Below, piece after piece: positions 32,716-32,840 of a DNA stretch of 32,840 nt (its first letter is position 1; each line of letters opens with the position of its first letter). Origin of the DNA: Sphingomonas sp. (GTDB lineage: Bacteria; Pseudomonadota; Alphaproteobacteria; Sphingomonadales; Sphingomonadaceae); assembly GCA_025980335.1 (NCBI GenBank), contig JAICXO010000016.1, forward strand, positions 1 through 32,840, read 5' to 3'. The notes under the pieces are model-generated. The model made no database searches, had not been told where the DNA came from, and saw only the letters and a list, made by a program, of their open reading frames with translations. The translations under genes and the position numbers were made by a program.

Positions 32716-32840
32716 GTGGATAACATCAGTATTCGTTCGAACAGTGCGTCGGAGACGCATGTACCGTCTCCAATGCCAATGCCGCCCGCCAATGCCGAAT
32801 GGCCAATGCCCGATTGGCCAATGCCCGAATGGCCAATGCT
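32716..32840 (+). CDS. Partial ORF with (E/D)WPMP tandem repeats; possible peptide precursor
   Basis: The gene runs off the window. The GTG at 32716 follows AGGAG (32703-32707) with 8-base spacing. An ATG at 32708 in another frame touches the same AGGAG and is too close. The visible 41 residues read VDNISIRSNSASETHVPSP, then MPMPPANA, then three units of (E/D)WPMP. A polar N-terminal stretch followed by short, identical Trp/Pro/Met units could be leader plus multiple cores of a ribosomally made, modified peptide, or the start of a longer repeat protein. No signal peptide is seen. Modification or export genes would have to lie beyond the window. Confidence 0.55.
   Translation, partial: MDNISIRSNSASETHVPSPMPMPPANAEWPMPDWPMPEWPM
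32797..32840 (+). repeat. 15-nt in-frame tandem repeat (GAATGGCCAATGCCC)
   Basis: Units begin at 32797, 32812 and 32827, the last cut at the window edge. The only changes are GAA to GAT in the second unit and the diverging final base. Each unit encodes (E/D)WPMP. The preceding CCAATGCCAATGCCG looks like a degenerate lead-in. Confidence 0.9.

Noticed and set aside
32708-32840. Alternative frame through the terminal repeat starting at ATG 32708 (units NGQCP/IGQCP)
   Set aside because: The AGGAG directly touches this ATG, leaving no spacer, whereas the GTG at 32716 is well spaced; the alternative product begins with an Arg-rich stretch unlike a leader. A Cys-rich repeat product is not strictly excluded.
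32771-32840. CRISPR-like or satellite repeat
   Set aside because: Units are 15 nt, contiguous with no spacers, and in frame with a translated leader, so a coding tandem repeat explains them.

Overview
The window looks like chromosome from a GC-rich alphaproteobacterium, most probably a member of the Sphingomonadales. This rests on codon use, on several conserved sphingomonad hypothetical families that I recognise by sequence, and on two kinds of GC-rich palindromic intergenic repeat typical of alphaproteobacterial genomes. Genes are tightly packed, with many 4-base start/stop overlaps and abutting convergent stops. I see no tRNA, rRNA, CRISPR array, prophage or insertion sequence.

Left third (1-12,450). 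A Ser/Ala/Lys/Arg-rich histone-tail-like protein faces an MsbA-type ABC exporter across a palindromic repeat. A membrane-anchored TPR protein follows. Next is a lipid/polyester block: an intracellular polyhydroxyalkanoate depolymerase (PhaZ) converges on a minus-strand operon of MaoC-type hydratase, thiolase and an 83-residue protein. A glyoxalase-like protein, an MscS-type channel, DNA topoisomerase IB, a DJ-1/PfpI protein and a two-helix membrane protein complete this part.

Middle (12,430-19,970). A LexA/CI-like S24 repressor is divergent from a small operon whose first gene (58 residues, GTG start) is short enough to be missed. Then comes the most unusual block: three consecutive paralogous minus-strand genes, each encoding TIR domain - membrane helix - TolB/FlgO-like domain - TPR repeats. 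They are chained by 4-base ATGA overlaps and followed 25 nt later by a two-helix membrane peptide. All three keep the glutamate at the position of the TIR NADase catalytic residue. The predicted topology puts TIR inside and the TolB-like/TPR part outside, which suggests a transmembrane sensor or effector array. The copies are mosaic: copies 1 and 2 are almost identical over the first ~120 nt, whereas copies 2 and 3 are closest in the TolB-like domain.

Right third (19,970-32,840). The tamA-tamB pair of the translocation and assembly module is followed by two polytopic GT-C-like membrane proteins around an APC-family amino-acid permease, a double PilZ (c-di-GMP receptor) protein, and a secreted Cys-rich staphylococcal-nuclease-like protein. 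The last ~300 bases become AT-rich and lead into a reading frame cut by the window edge. It begins with a well-spaced ribosome binding site and a GTG, and runs into an in-frame 15-nt tandem repeat encoding (E/D)WPMP. It could be a repeat-bearing peptide precursor or a repeat-rich surface protein and is the second main candidate for something undescribed.
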